Below, one piece after another: positions 44,285-54,122 of a DNA stretch of 64,000 bases (the first letter of the stretch is position 1; each line of letters opens with the position of its first letter). Under the pieces are notes generated by a model, which saw nothing but the letters and a program-made list of their open reading frames with translations, ran no database searches and was not told the DNA's origin. The stretch lies in assembly GCF_029625295.1 (NCBI RefSeq), contig NZ_CP121112.1:3782001-3846000 (forward strand). The letters are read 5' to 3'. Source of the stretch: Flavobacterium gyeonganense. Lineage in GTDB: Bacteria > Bacteroidota > Bacteroidia > Flavobacteriales > Flavobacteriaceae. A program made the position numbers and the translations under genes.

Positions 44285-46669
44285 ATGAAAAAAACAAACC
44301 TCCTTATCTTTTTAGTATTGCCATTATTTTGTTTAGCACAATCAATAAAATTAAGAGGTAAAATATCCAGTGAAACAACTTTACTGGAATGGGCAGATAT
44401 TTCAGTATCTGATTCAGAAGGAAAAATAATAGGCAGAACAACAAGTAAACAAGACGGAACTTTCGAAATTGATCTTAAAAAAGGCTCTTATAAAATAGAA
44501 GTCAGTCTTTTAGGATTTACAGATTACAAAAATGAAATTATTGTTGAAAAAGATACTGATCTTGGAATAATTATATTAATAGAAAATGCAACAAAATTGG
44601 GAGAAGTTATCATTCAGTCCAGAAAAAATACGATTGAACAAAAAATAGACCGCCTGGTTTATAATCCTGAGAATAATACAAACACAGTTGGAGGCGATGC
44701 CTTGAGCGCAATAAATACAGCACCGGGTGTTGTGGTACAAAATAATGCTATCAATATATTAGGAAAAGGAACTTCCCGGGTCATGATGGACGGAAGAATG
44801 ATTGAATTAACTGGTGAGGAACTGAATAATTTACTGAAATCTATTTCTGCGAGTGATATTAAGAACATTGAAATTATTAGTAATCCTTTGTCGAAATATG
44901 AAGCGGAAGGAAACGGCGGACTGATTAATATTGTGATGAAAAAAGGCGCTCGTAATTCCTGGAAAAATACAATCACAGCTTCCTATGATCAAAGTAAATA
45001 CGGAATTTTTTCGCTCAGGGATAATTTCTTTTATAATAAAAATAAATTTCGATTTTCGGCTAGTCTCAATGGGAAAACGGGTTATAAATATATTAATGAA
45101 AAACTGGATATGTATTTTACTGAAGGAACTACAAAAATGGATGTAATGACAAAATTAAATGAAGATAACCTTTCCGGAAAAATAGCTTTTGACTATGATT
45201 TTTCAGAAAATACAACAATTGGCTTCCAATTTTTAAAGGATAAAAGCAATCCGGATTTTGACTCGGATATTAGGATTGATAAATATAATACTCAAAATGA
45301 ATTAGAGAGTTATATAATCAACAAGAGTCCTTTAGACAGAAAATCTGGTAATAAGACTTATAATCTGCATTTAATTACAAAATTAGATTCCCAAAATCGA
45401 AAATTATCATTTGATATCGATTACTTTAATTATAATTCAAAATTCGACAGAGATTTTACAGCAAATAATTATGCACCAGACGGAACCTTTGTTGGTGTAA
45501 ATCAGTCAGGACAAAATATTTCGAATCAGGACATTGACAATGTGAGTTTCAAGACTGATATGGAACATCCGCTTCAATTCCTAAACTTATCGTATGGAGC
45601 AAAAGTAAGTTTCACAACCAGTAATAGCGATGTTGTTTTCTTTAATACGATTACCGGAACTCCTGAATTAGATACCAACCAGTCCAATCAGTTTAAATAT
45701 ACTGAAAATAATCAGGCAGTTTATATTAGCGGAGACAAAAAAGTGAATGAAAAATGGAATTTTCAACTAGGTTTGCGATTAGAAAATACACAAACAAATG
45801 GTTTTTCAAAAACGCTAAATCAGGAAACGGTAAACAATTATTTTAAACTGTTTCCAACATTTTATGCTTCGTATGAGAGGAATGAAAGCAACAATTTTAG
45901 TCTGAATTATGGAAGAAGAATCAGAAGACCAGGTTTTTCGCTTTTGAATCCGTTTCGAATTTACATCAGCAGTAATAGCTATTCTGAAGGAAATCCATTT
46001 TTGAAACCTTCATTTAGTGACAATTTCGAGTTTGCACATTCTTATAAAAAAATATTGAAAACCAGTGTTTTTTTAAATTCTATTACAGATGGGTATGGCG
46101 TAATATTCAATGCAAATCCGGAAACATTGACGCAGGTAATAACGAGAGAAAATTATTTTAAAGGAATTACTTATGGGGTAGGTGAAATCTATTCAGCCCG
46201 TTTTGCTGATTGGTGGCAGAGTGAAAATTCAGTGTATTTTTTAGGGTCAGATATTAAATTTGTAAACAATATCAATGCAACACCGGTAAATGGGCTTCAG
46301 ATTTATTTTTCAACAAATAATACCTTCTCGTTAGGTAAAACAACTACATTACAACTAGATTTCAATTATACAACGCCTTACAAAAGCGGTTTATACGAAA
46401 CAGGATATACGTCTAGTTTGAATATTGGTTTTAGGCAGGATTTATTAAACAAAGCACTGCAGTTTTCTTTTTTGATAAATGATATTTTCGACACGTCTTA
46501 TTTAAAAGATGATGTTTCTGTTGTAAATGGTGTAAAGCAGGTCTATAGTCAAAAGGAAAGCAATAGGTTTGCCCGTTTATCTTTAGTTTACAATTTTGGA
46601 AATAAAAAGATCAATATAAAGGAACATAATTCTGGTAATGAAGAAGAGAAGAAAAGAACGGGGAATTAA
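44285..46669 (+). CDS. outer-membrane beta-barrel protein of the TonB-receptor type
   Basis: 794 residues from ATG 44285 (signal MKKTNLLIFLVLPLFCLAQS). An in-frame TTG at 44258 is rejected because it would put nine charged residues before the signal peptide. A carboxypeptidase-like domain (about 20-100) is followed by a plug (about 110-210: ALSAINTAPGVVVQNNAINILGKG, IKNIEIISNPLSKYEAEGNGGLINI, in part) and a barrel of the OMP_b-brl_3 kind up to RLSLVYNFGNKK. The C-terminus has a short charged tail beyond the last strand. A ligand is not evident. It follows the membrane-bound AraC-type regulator. Confidence 0.87.
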   Translation: MKKTNLLIFLVLPLFCLAQSIKLRGKISSETTLLEWADISVSDSEGKIIGRTTSKQDGTFEIDLKKGSYKIEVSLLGFTDYKNEIIVEKDTDLGIIILIENATKLGEVIIQSRKNTIEQKIDRLVYNPENNTNTVGGDALSAINTAPGVVVQNNAINILGKGTSRVMMDGRMIELTGEELNNLLKSISASDIKNIEIISNPLSKYEAEGNGGLINIVMKKGARNSWKNTITASYDQSKYGIFSLRDNFFYNKNKFRFSASLNGKTGYKYINEKLDMYFTEGTTKMDVMTKLNEDNLSGKIAFDYDFSENTTIGFQFLKDKSNPDFDSDIRIDKYNTQNELESYIINKSPLDRKSGNKTYNLHLITKLDSQNRKLSFDIDYFNYNSKFDRDFTANNYAPDGTFVGVNQSGQNISNQDIDNVSFKTDMEHPLQFLNLSYGAKVSFTTSNSDVVFFNTITGTPELDTNQSNQFKYTENNQAVYISGDKKVNEKWNFQLGLRLENTQTNGFSKTLNQETVNNYFKLFPTFYASYERNESNNFSLNYGRRIRRPGFSLLNPFRIYISSNSYSEGNPFLKPSFSDNFEFAHSYKKILKTSVFLNSITDGYGVIFNANPETLTQVITRENYFKGITYGVGEIYSARFADWWQSENSVYFLGSDIKFVNNINATPVNGLQIYFSTNNTFSLGKTTTLQLDFNYTTPYKSGLYETGYTSSLNIGFRQDLLNKALQFSFLINDIFDTSYLKDDVSVVNGVKQVYSQKESNRFARLSLVYNFGNKKINIKEHNSGNEEEKKRTGN

Positions 46670-46703
46670 AATTAGAGGAAATTAGTCATTTTTATAATTT
46701 TGG

Positions 46704-46814
46704 GTGTGACCACATTTACAAAAGGCGCTATTTAACAAACCGCTTATGTGCACCTTTTGTAAATGCGGTCGGGCTATCCGCACTACTTCGGTAGTTTGCT
46801 GCTATCCCTCACAC
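46704..46814 (+). repeat. dyad-rich intergenic element, copy C
   Basis: A long imperfect stem (46708-46728 with about 46748-46770, sharing ccttttgtaaatg and its complement) is followed by gggctatccgc, a small actacttcggtagt hairpin and gctgctatccctcacac. The gctatccgc and ctgctatc parts recall copies A and B, so it may be a relative. Confidence 0.5.
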
Positions 46815-46945
46815 AAACAACAGTATATAATTAGATAATGTGTCAATTAGGTAATTAGATAAAGTTTTGGAGGCCTTAAAAAATGATTAGATATTATCAG
46901 TCAATGTAAATAATTTTATAATTAACAAATTTTCTAATTCACTAA

Positions 46946-47629
46946 TTAAAGAAAGAAAGCCAAAAAGATTCCGAGAACAATCATGGAGACTTTGGCAACA
47001 TTGAATTTGTGTCCTTCACTGCTTTCGAAAATAATAGTCGATGAAATATGGAATAATATTCCAATTACGATTGCAGTTATTTCGGTGTAATATTCGTTTA
47101 AAATGGGTAAAAATTCAGAAGCGACAGTTCCTAGTGGAGTCATGATAGCGAAAGTCAGCATGAAAGCGAAAACAGCTTTTTTGTTTAAATCGGCGTTGAT
47201 GAAAAATGTTGTTAAAATCACGGCAATCGGCAAATGATGAATTGCAATTCCGATGGCCAAACCATGATGATGGCTTACAGGAAAACCTTCCAGAAATGCA
47301 TGAATACAAAGACTTATGAAAAGCAGCCACGGAATCTGAGACATTTTTGCATGCCCGTGCACGTGTCCGTGTTCTGCGCCTTTTGAGAAAAACTCAAGAA
47401 TGATCTGAAATAAAATCCCGACCATAATGAATAAACCAATATTATGATTATGTGCTTCGTAAACTTCAGGTAAAAGATGCATCACGGTTAGCGATAGTAG
47501 AAATGATCCGCTAAAAGCAAGTAATAATTTAAGACTGGTTTTGTTTTTTGGTTTTATAAACAAAGCCAATGTATAACCTAAAAGTACAGAAAATAAGGGT
47601 AATAAATAGTTCATTTGCTGATTTACCAA
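46946..47629 (-). CDS. ZIP family metal transporter
   Basis: 227 residues with eight predicted membrane segments. The loop before segment 4 is His-rich (GAEHGHVHGHAK, about 97-108). The metal-binding segments read HAFLEGFPVSHHHGLAIGIAIHHLP (about 123-147), with the paired HxxxE and HHxxx patterns of ZIP proteins. It should take up zinc or another divalent metal into the cytoplasm. The start at ATG 47629 lies one base after the stop of the methyltransferase gene upstream, so they are co-transcribed. No Zur-like box was recognised. Confidence 0.88.
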   Translation of the reverse strand: MVNQQMNYLLPLFSVLLGYTLALFIKPKNKTSLKLLLAFSGSFLLSLTVMHLLPEVYEAHNHNIGLFIMVGILFQIILEFFSKGAEHGHVHGHAKMSQIPWLLFISLCIHAFLEGFPVSHHHGLAIGIAIHHLPIAVILTTFFINADLNKKAVFAFMLTFAIMTPLGTVASEFLPILNEYYTEITAIVIGILFHISSTIIFESSEGHKFNVAKVSMIVLGIFLAFFL

Positions 47630-47630
47630 A

Positions 47631-48395
47631 TTATTTAAAAATCATGATTAATCTTTCACTTTCGGTTTTATGGAATTTTTTGAGTTTGTAATCGCCAAAA
47701 ATATCTAAAAGATAAATACCGGCTTCATCCATCAAATCCTGAAAATTCTGCAAGGTGAGTGCTTTTACTTTTTCTGTAAAATGGTATTTTTTGCCCTGAT
47801 CTTCAAAATCAATTTCCTTAAAAATATGTCCGTCTTCTACATATCTTTTGATGTTGAAATCAATTCCATCAACCGTTTTTACTTCTTCGGGAACCAAAGT
47901 TTCAATAACCTGATTTACGTTCATAAAATCAATTACGGCAAAACCATATTCAGATAAACTTTCTTTGATTGCTTTTAAAGTGGTTAGATTATCATCGTCA
48001 TTTTCGAAATAACCAAAACTAGTAAACAGATTGAAAATGGCGTCAAATTTTTCCTCAAATGGTTCACGCATATCGTGAACTTTAAAATGCAGGGTTTCAT
48101 TGCTGTTTTTACTGGCTTCGGCAATGCTATTTTCAGATAAATCAGCGCCTAAAACAGTAAAACCTAGTTGGTTTAAATAAATAGAATGACGTCCTTTTCC
48201 ACATGCTAAATCCAATACTTTTGCTTTTTCGGGCAAGTTTAGATAATGGGTAAGGTTGTCCATAAAAATCTGAGCTTCTCTATAATTTCTGTCTTTATAC
48301 AAAATATGATAATACGGAGTATCAAACCATGATGTAAACCAATTTTCGGTGTTACGGTCCTGATTAGGTGTTGATGGGTTAGGCGCTTCAGACAT
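47631..48395 (-). CDS. class I SAM-dependent methyltransferase
   Basis: 254 residues with the SAM-binding motif VLDLACGKGRHSIYL (about 58-72), the acidic strand-2 end VLGADLSE and DAIFNLFTSFGYFEN for motif IV. This is the Methyltransf_25/SAM-dependent type often labelled as ubiquinone/menaquinone-like or tellurite-type methyltransferase; the substrate is unknown. It is divergent from the THUMP methyltransferase gene and upstream of, and nearly touching, the ZIP transporter gene. Confidence 0.88.
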   Translation of the reverse strand: MSEAPNPSTPNQDRNTENWFTSWFDTPYYHILYKDRNYREAQIFMDNLTHYLNLPEKAKVLDLACGKGRHSIYLNQLGFTVLGADLSENSIAEASKNSNETLHFKVHDMREPFEEKFDAIFNLFTSFGYFENDDDNLTTLKAIKESLSEYGFAVIDFMNVNQVIETLVPEEVKTVDGIDFNIKRYVEDGHIFKEIDFEDQGKKYHFTEKVKALTLQNFQDLMDEAGIYLLDIFGDYKLKKFHKTESERLIMIFK

Positions 48396-48526
48396 TTATT
48401 CTAATTCAATTAATTCAAAGTCCGGCAAATTTAGTGTATTTTTGCCGAAAAATAACTATTTCGTGACTATACCTGAATAATCAGATATGCGTATTCGATC
48501 GGAGTTTTTTTTAAACAAAAATAAAG

Positions 48527-49684
48527 ATGGAAGAAAATTTTAGAATGATTGCCAAATGTTTTTTTGGTTTTGAAGAAATATTAGAAAAAGAATTGCGTGA
48601 TCTTGGTGCCCAGGAAATTGAAAAAGGGGTAAGGATGGTAAGTTTTAAGGGTGATAAAGGCTTTATGTACAAAGCCAATTTGTCACTCAGAACAGCCCTT
48701 AAGGTTTTAAAGCCAATTTATTCATTCAGAGCTAATAATGAGCAGGCATTGTACAAAGGAATTTCTGGTGTAAACTGGTCGAAATTACTGAATGCCAATC
48801 AGACTTTTGTAATTGATGCTACGGTTCATTCTACTTATTTTAACCATTCTGAGTTTGTTTCTCAAAAATGTAAAGATGCCATTGTAGATCAGTTTAGGGA
48901 AAGAACAGGACAGCGTCCAAGTATTGATAAACAGCATCCTGATTTACGAATTAATGTTCATATTGATAAAGATCAGGTTTCGGTAGCTTTGGATACTTCA
49001 GGAAATTCACTCCATCAGCGTGGCTACAGAACAGCTACTAATATTGCGCCTATTAATGAAGTTTTGGCTGCAGGAATTCTTTTGTTGTCAGGCTGGGATG
49101 GTCAAAGTCACTTTTTAGATCCAATGTGCGGTTCTGGAACCTTTTTGGCTGAAGCTGCAATGATTGCCTGCAATATTCCGGCTAACATCAACAGAAAAGA
49201 ATTTGCTTTTGAAAAATGGAAAGACTGGGACAATGAATTGTTTGATAAAATTGTCGATAGTCTGATGAAAAAAACAAGAGAATTTCATTATACAATTCAA
49301 GGTTTTGATAAAGCACCAAGTGCAGTGAACAAGGCCAAAGACAATATCAGAAATGCAAATCTTGAAGATTATGTAACGATTTCTGAAGACAACTTTTTTG
49401 ATACTGAAAAAGCAGTTGAAGGAAAACTGCATATTGTATTCAATCCGCCTTATGATGAGCGTCTGGATATTCATATGGAAAGATTTTATGCTAATATCGG
49501 CGATACTTTAAAGAAAAATTATCCGGGTACAAATGCCTGGTTTATTACAGCAAATCTTGAAGCCTTGAAATTTGTTGGATTAAAGCCTTCAAGAAAAATC
49601 AAGCTCTTTAATGGAAGTCTTGAAGCCCGTCTGGTCAAATACGAAATGTACGAAGGAAGTAAGAGAACTAAATTTCAAGTGTAA
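48527..49684 (+). CDS. THUMP domain RNA methyltransferase (RlmL-type N-domain)
   Basis: 385 residues. The N-terminal part (about 5-165) contains a THUMP RNA-binding domain with the family start FGFEEILEKELRDLGAQEIE and INVHIDKDQVSVALDTSGNSLHQRGYR. The catalytic part follows: FLDPMCGSGTFLAEAAMIAC (SAM motif, about 205-224) and FNPPYDERL (N-P-P-Y, about 305-313), which identifies an N6-adenine or N2-guanine methyltransferase. It is the RlmL (N2-G2445 of 23S rRNA) type and lacks the second RlmK domain. A TATTTTTG box at 48437-48444 may be its -7 element. The start ATG 48527 is followed soon by a second ATG at 48545. Confidence 0.9.
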   Translation: MEENFRMIAKCFFGFEEILEKELRDLGAQEIEKGVRMVSFKGDKGFMYKANLSLRTALKVLKPIYSFRANNEQALYKGISGVNWSKLLNANQTFVIDATVHSTYFNHSEFVSQKCKDAIVDQFRERTGQRPSIDKQHPDLRINVHIDKDQVSVALDTSGNSLHQRGYRTATNIAPINEVLAAGILLLSGWDGQSHFLDPMCGSGTFLAEAAMIACNIPANINRKEFAFEKWKDWDNELFDKIVDSLMKKTREFHYTIQGFDKAPSAVNKAKDNIRNANLEDYVTISEDNFFDTEKAVEGKLHIVFNPPYDERLDIHMERFYANIGDTLKKNYPGTNAWFITANLEALKFVGLKPSRKIKLFNGSLEARLVKYEMYEGSKRTKFQV

Positions 49685-49822
49685 AGGTTCTAAGGTACTA
49701 AGACACTAATTTTCTAGTGACTGAGTATTTATCAATAAGATTAAAAAAGAAAATTAAATTTAAGATTTTGAATTTTAGGTTGTTTAAAAAAAACTTAGAA
49801 CATTACTATCTCAGAATCTTAG
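49684..49822 (+). repeat. AT-rich dyad intergenic repeat, copy 1
   Basis: The left part ggttctaaggtactaagac and right part cttagaac ... ctcagaatcttagcaac are related to a second copy at 56178-56281. The two arms are partly complementary. It follows the THUMP methyltransferase stop; nothing else is seen in the interval. Confidence 0.5.
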
Positions 49823-49835
49823 CAACTTTAAAAAA

Positions 49836-50072
49836 ATGACAAAATTACAAGTACGAGCTTTTTTGTATCAATTAGGATGCTTCGCAATTTTATTTATTCT
49901 TGGAAGATTTATAATTGCAGAATATTCAGGATTAACTGGAATATGGATTCCGATGACTGCTTTTATTGTTGCTACTTTGATAGCTCCTCAGTTTAAAGCA
50001 TTAAAGACGAAAGATGGTGAAAAGCTTTTCATGAAATGGATTTTCATAAAAGGAATTAGGGAAATTGGATAG
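49836..50072 (+). CDS. small membrane protein of unknown function
   Basis: 78 residues with two membrane segments (about 11-28 and 34-52: LGCFAILFILGRFII, WIPMTAFIVATLIAPQF) and a basic C-tail. It recurs in character with small flavobacterial inner-membrane proteins, but no named family is recognised. The start at ATG 49836 is chosen from the A-rich upstream stretch. It is separated from the methyltransferase gene by a repeat and followed by a terminator. Confidence 0.7.
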   Translation: MTKLQVRAFLYQLGCFAILFILGRFIIAEYSGLTGIWIPMTAFIVATLIAPQFKALKTKDGEKLFMKWIFIKGIREIG

Positions 50073-50097
50073 ATAGTTATCGAATTCTAAGTAAATT

Positions 50098-50146
50098 AAA
50101 GCCATTGATTCTGAATGTTATTTGATTCACAATCAATGGCTTTTTT
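50098..50146 (+). terminator. intrinsic terminator between convergent genes
   Basis: A perfect 13-bp stem (50098-50110 with 50131-50143) around a 20-base loop ends in six Ts. Confidence 0.8.
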
Positions 50147-50165
50147 AACAAAATAGCATAAAAAA

Positions 50166-50983
50166 TTATTTTTTAGAAGCTTTTTTTTCTGCTCCAGGAA
50201 TTGTTACCTGCTTTTTATAAAGAGGAATAAAATAGGAAACAGTATAATTAAATCCAACTCCGAAACTTCCATCATAAGTTCTGTTAAATCCAGGAATATA
50301 AAGGTTTTCAAAATCCTCAGGTTCTTTGTTGGCTAAGAGCAATTTTAACTGGACCCCGAATCCTACAAAAAGGTTATTAAAAACCTTAGCTTTCATTCCA
50401 ACAGCAACTTCGGCCCATGCAGCTGTTAAACCAGTATATTTTTTAGCATCAGTAATCACTGGAGTTTCTCCCCAATATTTATCAGGACTATAAATTTTGT
50501 AGCTGTTGAGTTCCTGGCTAAATGTACTAAAACCACCTCGTAAACCTACTGATATAAGATTTTCCATATCCAGCCAGTTATTATACAAGTTGTAGTCAAA
50601 ACCTCCTTTTATGTAAGTTCCTGTTGCTGTTGAATTTAATCGGTCATCATCAGTTGTTTTATCTTCTATACCGAGTTCGGCGGCTATGTAATATTTTTTA
50701 GTAAGGCGAAAATCACCCACAAACTCGACTCCTTTATAGTCTTTGTCGTAAAAACCTCTGGTAAGTTTATACAAATCAACACCTACCCGTAAACCGTAGC
50801 GGTCTTTTTTTACAGGAACACTGTCTGTTGTGGTTTCTGCAACAACCTGAACTTTATTAGGTTTTGGTTTTGTCGCGCTTATTTCTTTTTTAATTGTATC
50901 ATTAGCTATTTCCTGAGCCTGCCCAAGAAATACTACTGTGAAGAATAAGCAAATACTAAAAAATATTTTGACATGTGTTTCAT
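50166..50983 (-). CDS. DUF6048 family protein
   Basis: As read, this frame is fused to the preceding DUF6452 gene. With one more base in the A6 tract at 50958-50963 it starts at ATG 50983 as MKHMSKYFFSICLFFTVVFLGQAQ-like sequence (an excellent signal peptide) and gives about 272 residues. The mature part has a linker (residues about 25-55) and a beta-rich domain: YGLRVGVDLYKLTRGFYDKDY, KKYYIAAELGIEDKTTDDDR, GLRGGFSTFSQEL and FGVGFNYTVSYFIPLYKK, which fits DUF6048, an outer-membrane-protein-like family of unknown function. The C-tail is Lys-rich. It is downstream of and overlaps the DUF6452 gene by 28 bases in this reading. Confidence 0.75.
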
Positions 50984-51488
50984 TTTCTAATTCGACATTA
51001 GGATTAAATAAACTAATGTTACTTATCCAGTAGTTACTTGCATCTTCATTTCCTGCACGTTGAATTGAAGTTAAAGTGTATATGGTTTTAAAACCGCATG
51101 CTCTTGAGACATATACATTTTTTCGTGAATAGTTAAATGTTAGCATATCTGTATTGCTTAAACCAGGATTTGCGGTGCTGAAATTAGATATAAAACTATA
51201 AGTGACAGCATCTTTTGTAGGGTCTAATGGAATTAAAACCTGATTCGCACTAGTGGTGTATTTTATATCATCAGTTGTAGCGGTTTCGTTAAAAACAATT
51301 CCATTTTCTACATTGTCTCCCTGTACTTTCAGGCGAGTTACATTTTTTACAACTGCTGGTCGGTCGGCATAGAAAAAAGAAATCAACATTCTTGGTGTTG
51401 TGGGGGTATTTGCATCACAAATATCATCTTTTTCACAACTGGATAATCCAAATGTTAAGACCAATAAAAAATACAGTATTTTTTTCAT
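50956..51488 (-). CDS. DUF6452 family lipoprotein
   Basis: About 177 residues with a lipoprotein signal (LTFGLSSC, Cys18) and the DUF6452 pattern: CDANTPTTPRMLISFFY, VLIPLDPTKDAVTYSFIS, and RACGFKTIYTL near the C-terminus. With one added base in the tract at 50958-50963 it stops at TAG 50956-50958 as ETHVKIFF, instead of running on into the next gene. It is predicted to be an outer-membrane or periplasmic lipoprotein; no function is known. It starts 11 bases after the rlmD stop and overlaps the DUF6048 gene, a pairing usual in flavobacteria. Confidence 0.75.
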
Positions 51489-51499
51489 TTATAATTGTG

Positions 51500-52911
51500 T
51501 TATCGAAGTTCTAAAAGTACAACATTTTCGACATGATGTGTCTGCGGAAACATGTCTACCGGACGAACGCGTGTTACTTTGTATTTTTCATCCATTAAAG
51601 CCAGATCCCTTGCCTGAGTTGCAGAGTTACAGCTTACATACACTACTTTCTTAGGAGCAATCTTTAAAATTTGTTCAATAACATCCTTATGCATTCCGTC
51701 TCTAGGCGGATCTGTAATAATTACATCAGGTTTGCCATGCTGGGCGATAAAGGCTTCATTAAATACAACTTTCATGTCACCAACAAAAAACTCACAATTC
51801 GTAATATTATTGCGCTCAGCATTTGCCTTAGCATCTAAAATTGCTTCAGGAACACTTTCTACACCAATTACTTTTTTTGCTTTTCTGGATACAAATTGTG
51901 CAATAGTCCCAGTTCCGGTGTATAAATCATAAACAGTTTCGTTGCCTGAAAGTCCTGCAAAATCCCTGGTTATTTTGTATAATTCGTAGGCCTGATCTGA
52001 ATTGGTCTGGTAAAATGATTTAGCATTAATACTAAACTTTAATCCTTCCATTTCTTCCAGAATATAATCTCTTCCTTTGTAAAGCTTTATATCCTGATCG
52101 TAAATAGTATCATTTTGTTTTGAATTGACCACGTATTGCAAAGAAGTAATTTGTGGAAATTTTTCGTAGAGATGATCCAGAATTAATTCACGACCAGCTT
52201 CGTCATTTTCGAAAAACTGTATCAAAACCATGATTTCACCTGTCGAAGCAGTACGAATCATAAAAGTTCTCAATAAACCTGAATGTTCTCTTGGATTAAA
52301 GAATGTTAAATTATTTTCGTTTGCAAATGCTCTGATTTCATTGCGAATTGCATTTGAAGGGTCTTCCTGTAAATGACATTTTGTAATATCCAGAATTTTG
52401 TCCCACATTTTAGGAATATGAAAACCTAAAGCATTTCTATTTCCTAAATCTTCAGTACTTTCTATCTCTTTTTCGGTTAGCCAGCGGCTGTTCGAAAAAG
52501 AAAATTCCATTTTATTTCTATAGAAAAACTGTTTCTCAGAACCTAAAATATCTTCAAATTCAGGTAAGTCAATTTTTCCTATCCTTTGGAGATGGTTTTT
52601 TACTTCATTTTGTTTATAATACAGCTGTTGGCCGTATTTCATATTTTGCCACTTACATCCGCCGCAAACACCAAAATGTTCGCAAATCGGATCTACACGG
52701 TGTTCTGATAATTCATGAAATTTAACAGCTTTTCCCTCGTAATAAGCTTTTCTTTTTTAAAAGTTTGCACATCAACCACATCGCCCGGAACTACATTCGG
52801 TATGAAGATTACTTTTCCGTCTGGTGCTTTTGCAACTGATACGCCTTTTGCGCCTGCATCAAGAACTTGTATTTGATGAAAGACGACTTTATCTGTATTT
52901 TTTCTTCCCAT
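51500..52911 (-). pseudogene. rlmD: 23S rRNA (uracil-1939-C5)-methyltransferase, frameshifted in an A6 tract
   Basis: Two frames join to a protein of about 470 residues, normal for RlmD. The short 5' frame (52693-52911) is the TRAM domain (KGVSVAKAPDGKVIFIPNVVPGDVV). With one more base in the tract at 52753-52758 it continues as FKKRKAYYEGKAV, reaches the Fe-S cysteines in CEHFGVCGGCKWQ, and enters the long frame (51500-52642). That frame has the SAM domain: YDLYTGTGTIAQFVSR (motif I), DPPRDGMHKDV, and the catalytic Cys in YVSCNSATQARDL. It methylates U1939 in 23S rRNA. The apparent ATG at 52642 is therefore internal. It is followed by the DUF6452/DUF6048 pair. Confidence 0.9.
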
Positions 52912-53007
52912 AGCGCAAAAATAAGGGTTTGTAAACTTTTATAAATTTAATTTTTAAAATATTTTATCAAATTCTATAATTTGCATCTCTAAATCAGCTT
53001 TTAAAGC

Positions 53008-53015
53008 TAACTTTG
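53008..53015 (+). promoter_or_regulatory. candidate -7 box of the histidine kinase gene
   Basis: TAACTTTG matches TAnnTTTG; an upstream TTTG at 52980-52983 is 24 bases away, four more than the ideal spacing. Confidence 0.35.
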
Positions 53016-53069
53016 TTGCATCAAATGCTTCGATAGCCCCAATTTAAGTCTAAGTAATTGTTATTTCGT

Positions 53070-54122
53070 ATGAAGTTGTATCATAATCTTTCGAAAATTA
53101 GCTTTTTAAAAAAAAGTTATGCATTGAAATTTCTGTTTGTTGCTTTTATAGGTATTCATATTCCTTTAATCGGAATTTTGTTTTTTGCTTTATATTTCGA
53201 CACAGTGATTCCGGCGACATCGGTTTTAATTTTTTCATTAATTATGACCTTGCTTGCAACTGGAATTACCCTACTGGTTTTAAACCAGCTGATTAAACCA
53301 ATTGCTGTAGCTTCAAAATCATTGGATGACTACAGAAATCAAAGAAAATTATCGGTTTTGCCTACAGAATATACTGATGAAGCCGGTCTGTTAATGAGTA
53401 ATATTCAGGAATCTATATTTGAAGCCGAAAGTTTTATAAATGAAAAACAGGATTTGATTTATATGCTTTCACATGACTTGAAAAACTTTGCAGGAAATCC
53501 TCAGGGACTTGCGAAACTCATTATAGAAGAAAAACCATCTGAGGCAATAAAGGATTTGGCCGAGTTGATTTGTGAATCAACAAATCTGCAATTCAGATAT
53601 ATAGAAAATTTCATCAAATTACTGGCGGAACAGGATCAGGTTCCTAAAATAAATCCGGAGCTAAAAAAAATATCTTTTCCAGATGTATTGGATTTTGTCA
53701 ACGAACAGGTAGAACAGCGTCTTATAGATAAGAATATTAGTCTAAATGTGAGTGTTGAAACTGAAGAAACTAAGCTTAAAATTGATGAGGGATTATTAAT
53801 TCAGGTTTTAGTAAATTTGATTAGCAATGCGGTTAAGTTCTCTTATTTTGACAGCGAAATTAAATTAAGAATATTTACTGAACGTAGTTCCCTGATTATA
53901 ACGGTTTCTGATAATGGAATAGGTTTCAGTCAGCATCAGATTGAAGAGCTATTCAAGAAATTTACAAAAATGAGCCGACTTGGAACCGCCAATGAATCTT
54001 CAACAGGGATTGGTTTATACTTATGTAAAAAAATCATCGAAAGAAATAAGGGGAAATTAACAGCTTCCAGTGAAGGAACAAACAAAGGTGCCGAGTTTAA
54101 AATTGTATTTGAAAATTGTTGA
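53070..54122 (+). CDS. sensor histidine kinase
   Basis: 350 residues from ATG 53070; the GTG/ATG at 53058 would add four residues. Two membrane segments (about 20-42 and 52-74) leave a very short periplasmic loop, so the signal is probably sensed in the membrane or cytoplasm. A HAMP-like linker (about 75-130) leads to the H-box IYMLSHDLKNFAG (His near 136), then the N-box VNLISNAVKFS, G1 DNGIGFS, F-box and G2 GIGLYLCKKI. The enzyme should autophosphorylate on His and pass phosphate to a response regulator. No regulator gene adjoins it; the truncated receiver at 7 kb is too far away to pair by position. It abuts the next, convergent gene without a gap. Confidence 0.88.
   Translation: MKLYHNLSKISFLKKSYALKFLFVAFIGIHIPLIGILFFALYFDTVIPATSVLIFSLIMTLLATGITLLVLNQLIKPIAVASKSLDDYRNQRKLSVLPTEYTDEAGLLMSNIQESIFEAESFINEKQDLIYMLSHDLKNFAGNPQGLAKLIIEEKPSEAIKDLAELICESTNLQFRYIENFIKLLAEQDQVPKINPELKKISFPDVLDFVNEQVEQRLIDKNISLNVSVETEETKLKIDEGLLIQVLVNLISNAVKFSYFDSEIKLRIFTERSSLIITVSDNGIGFSQHQIEELFKKFTKMSRLGTANESSTGIGLYLCKKIIERNKGKLTASSEGTNKGAEFKIVFENC

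Noticed and set aside
51500..52642. RlmD starting at the internal ATG 52642
   Set aside because: It would lack the TRAM domain and the Fe-S cysteines, both encoded immediately upstream.
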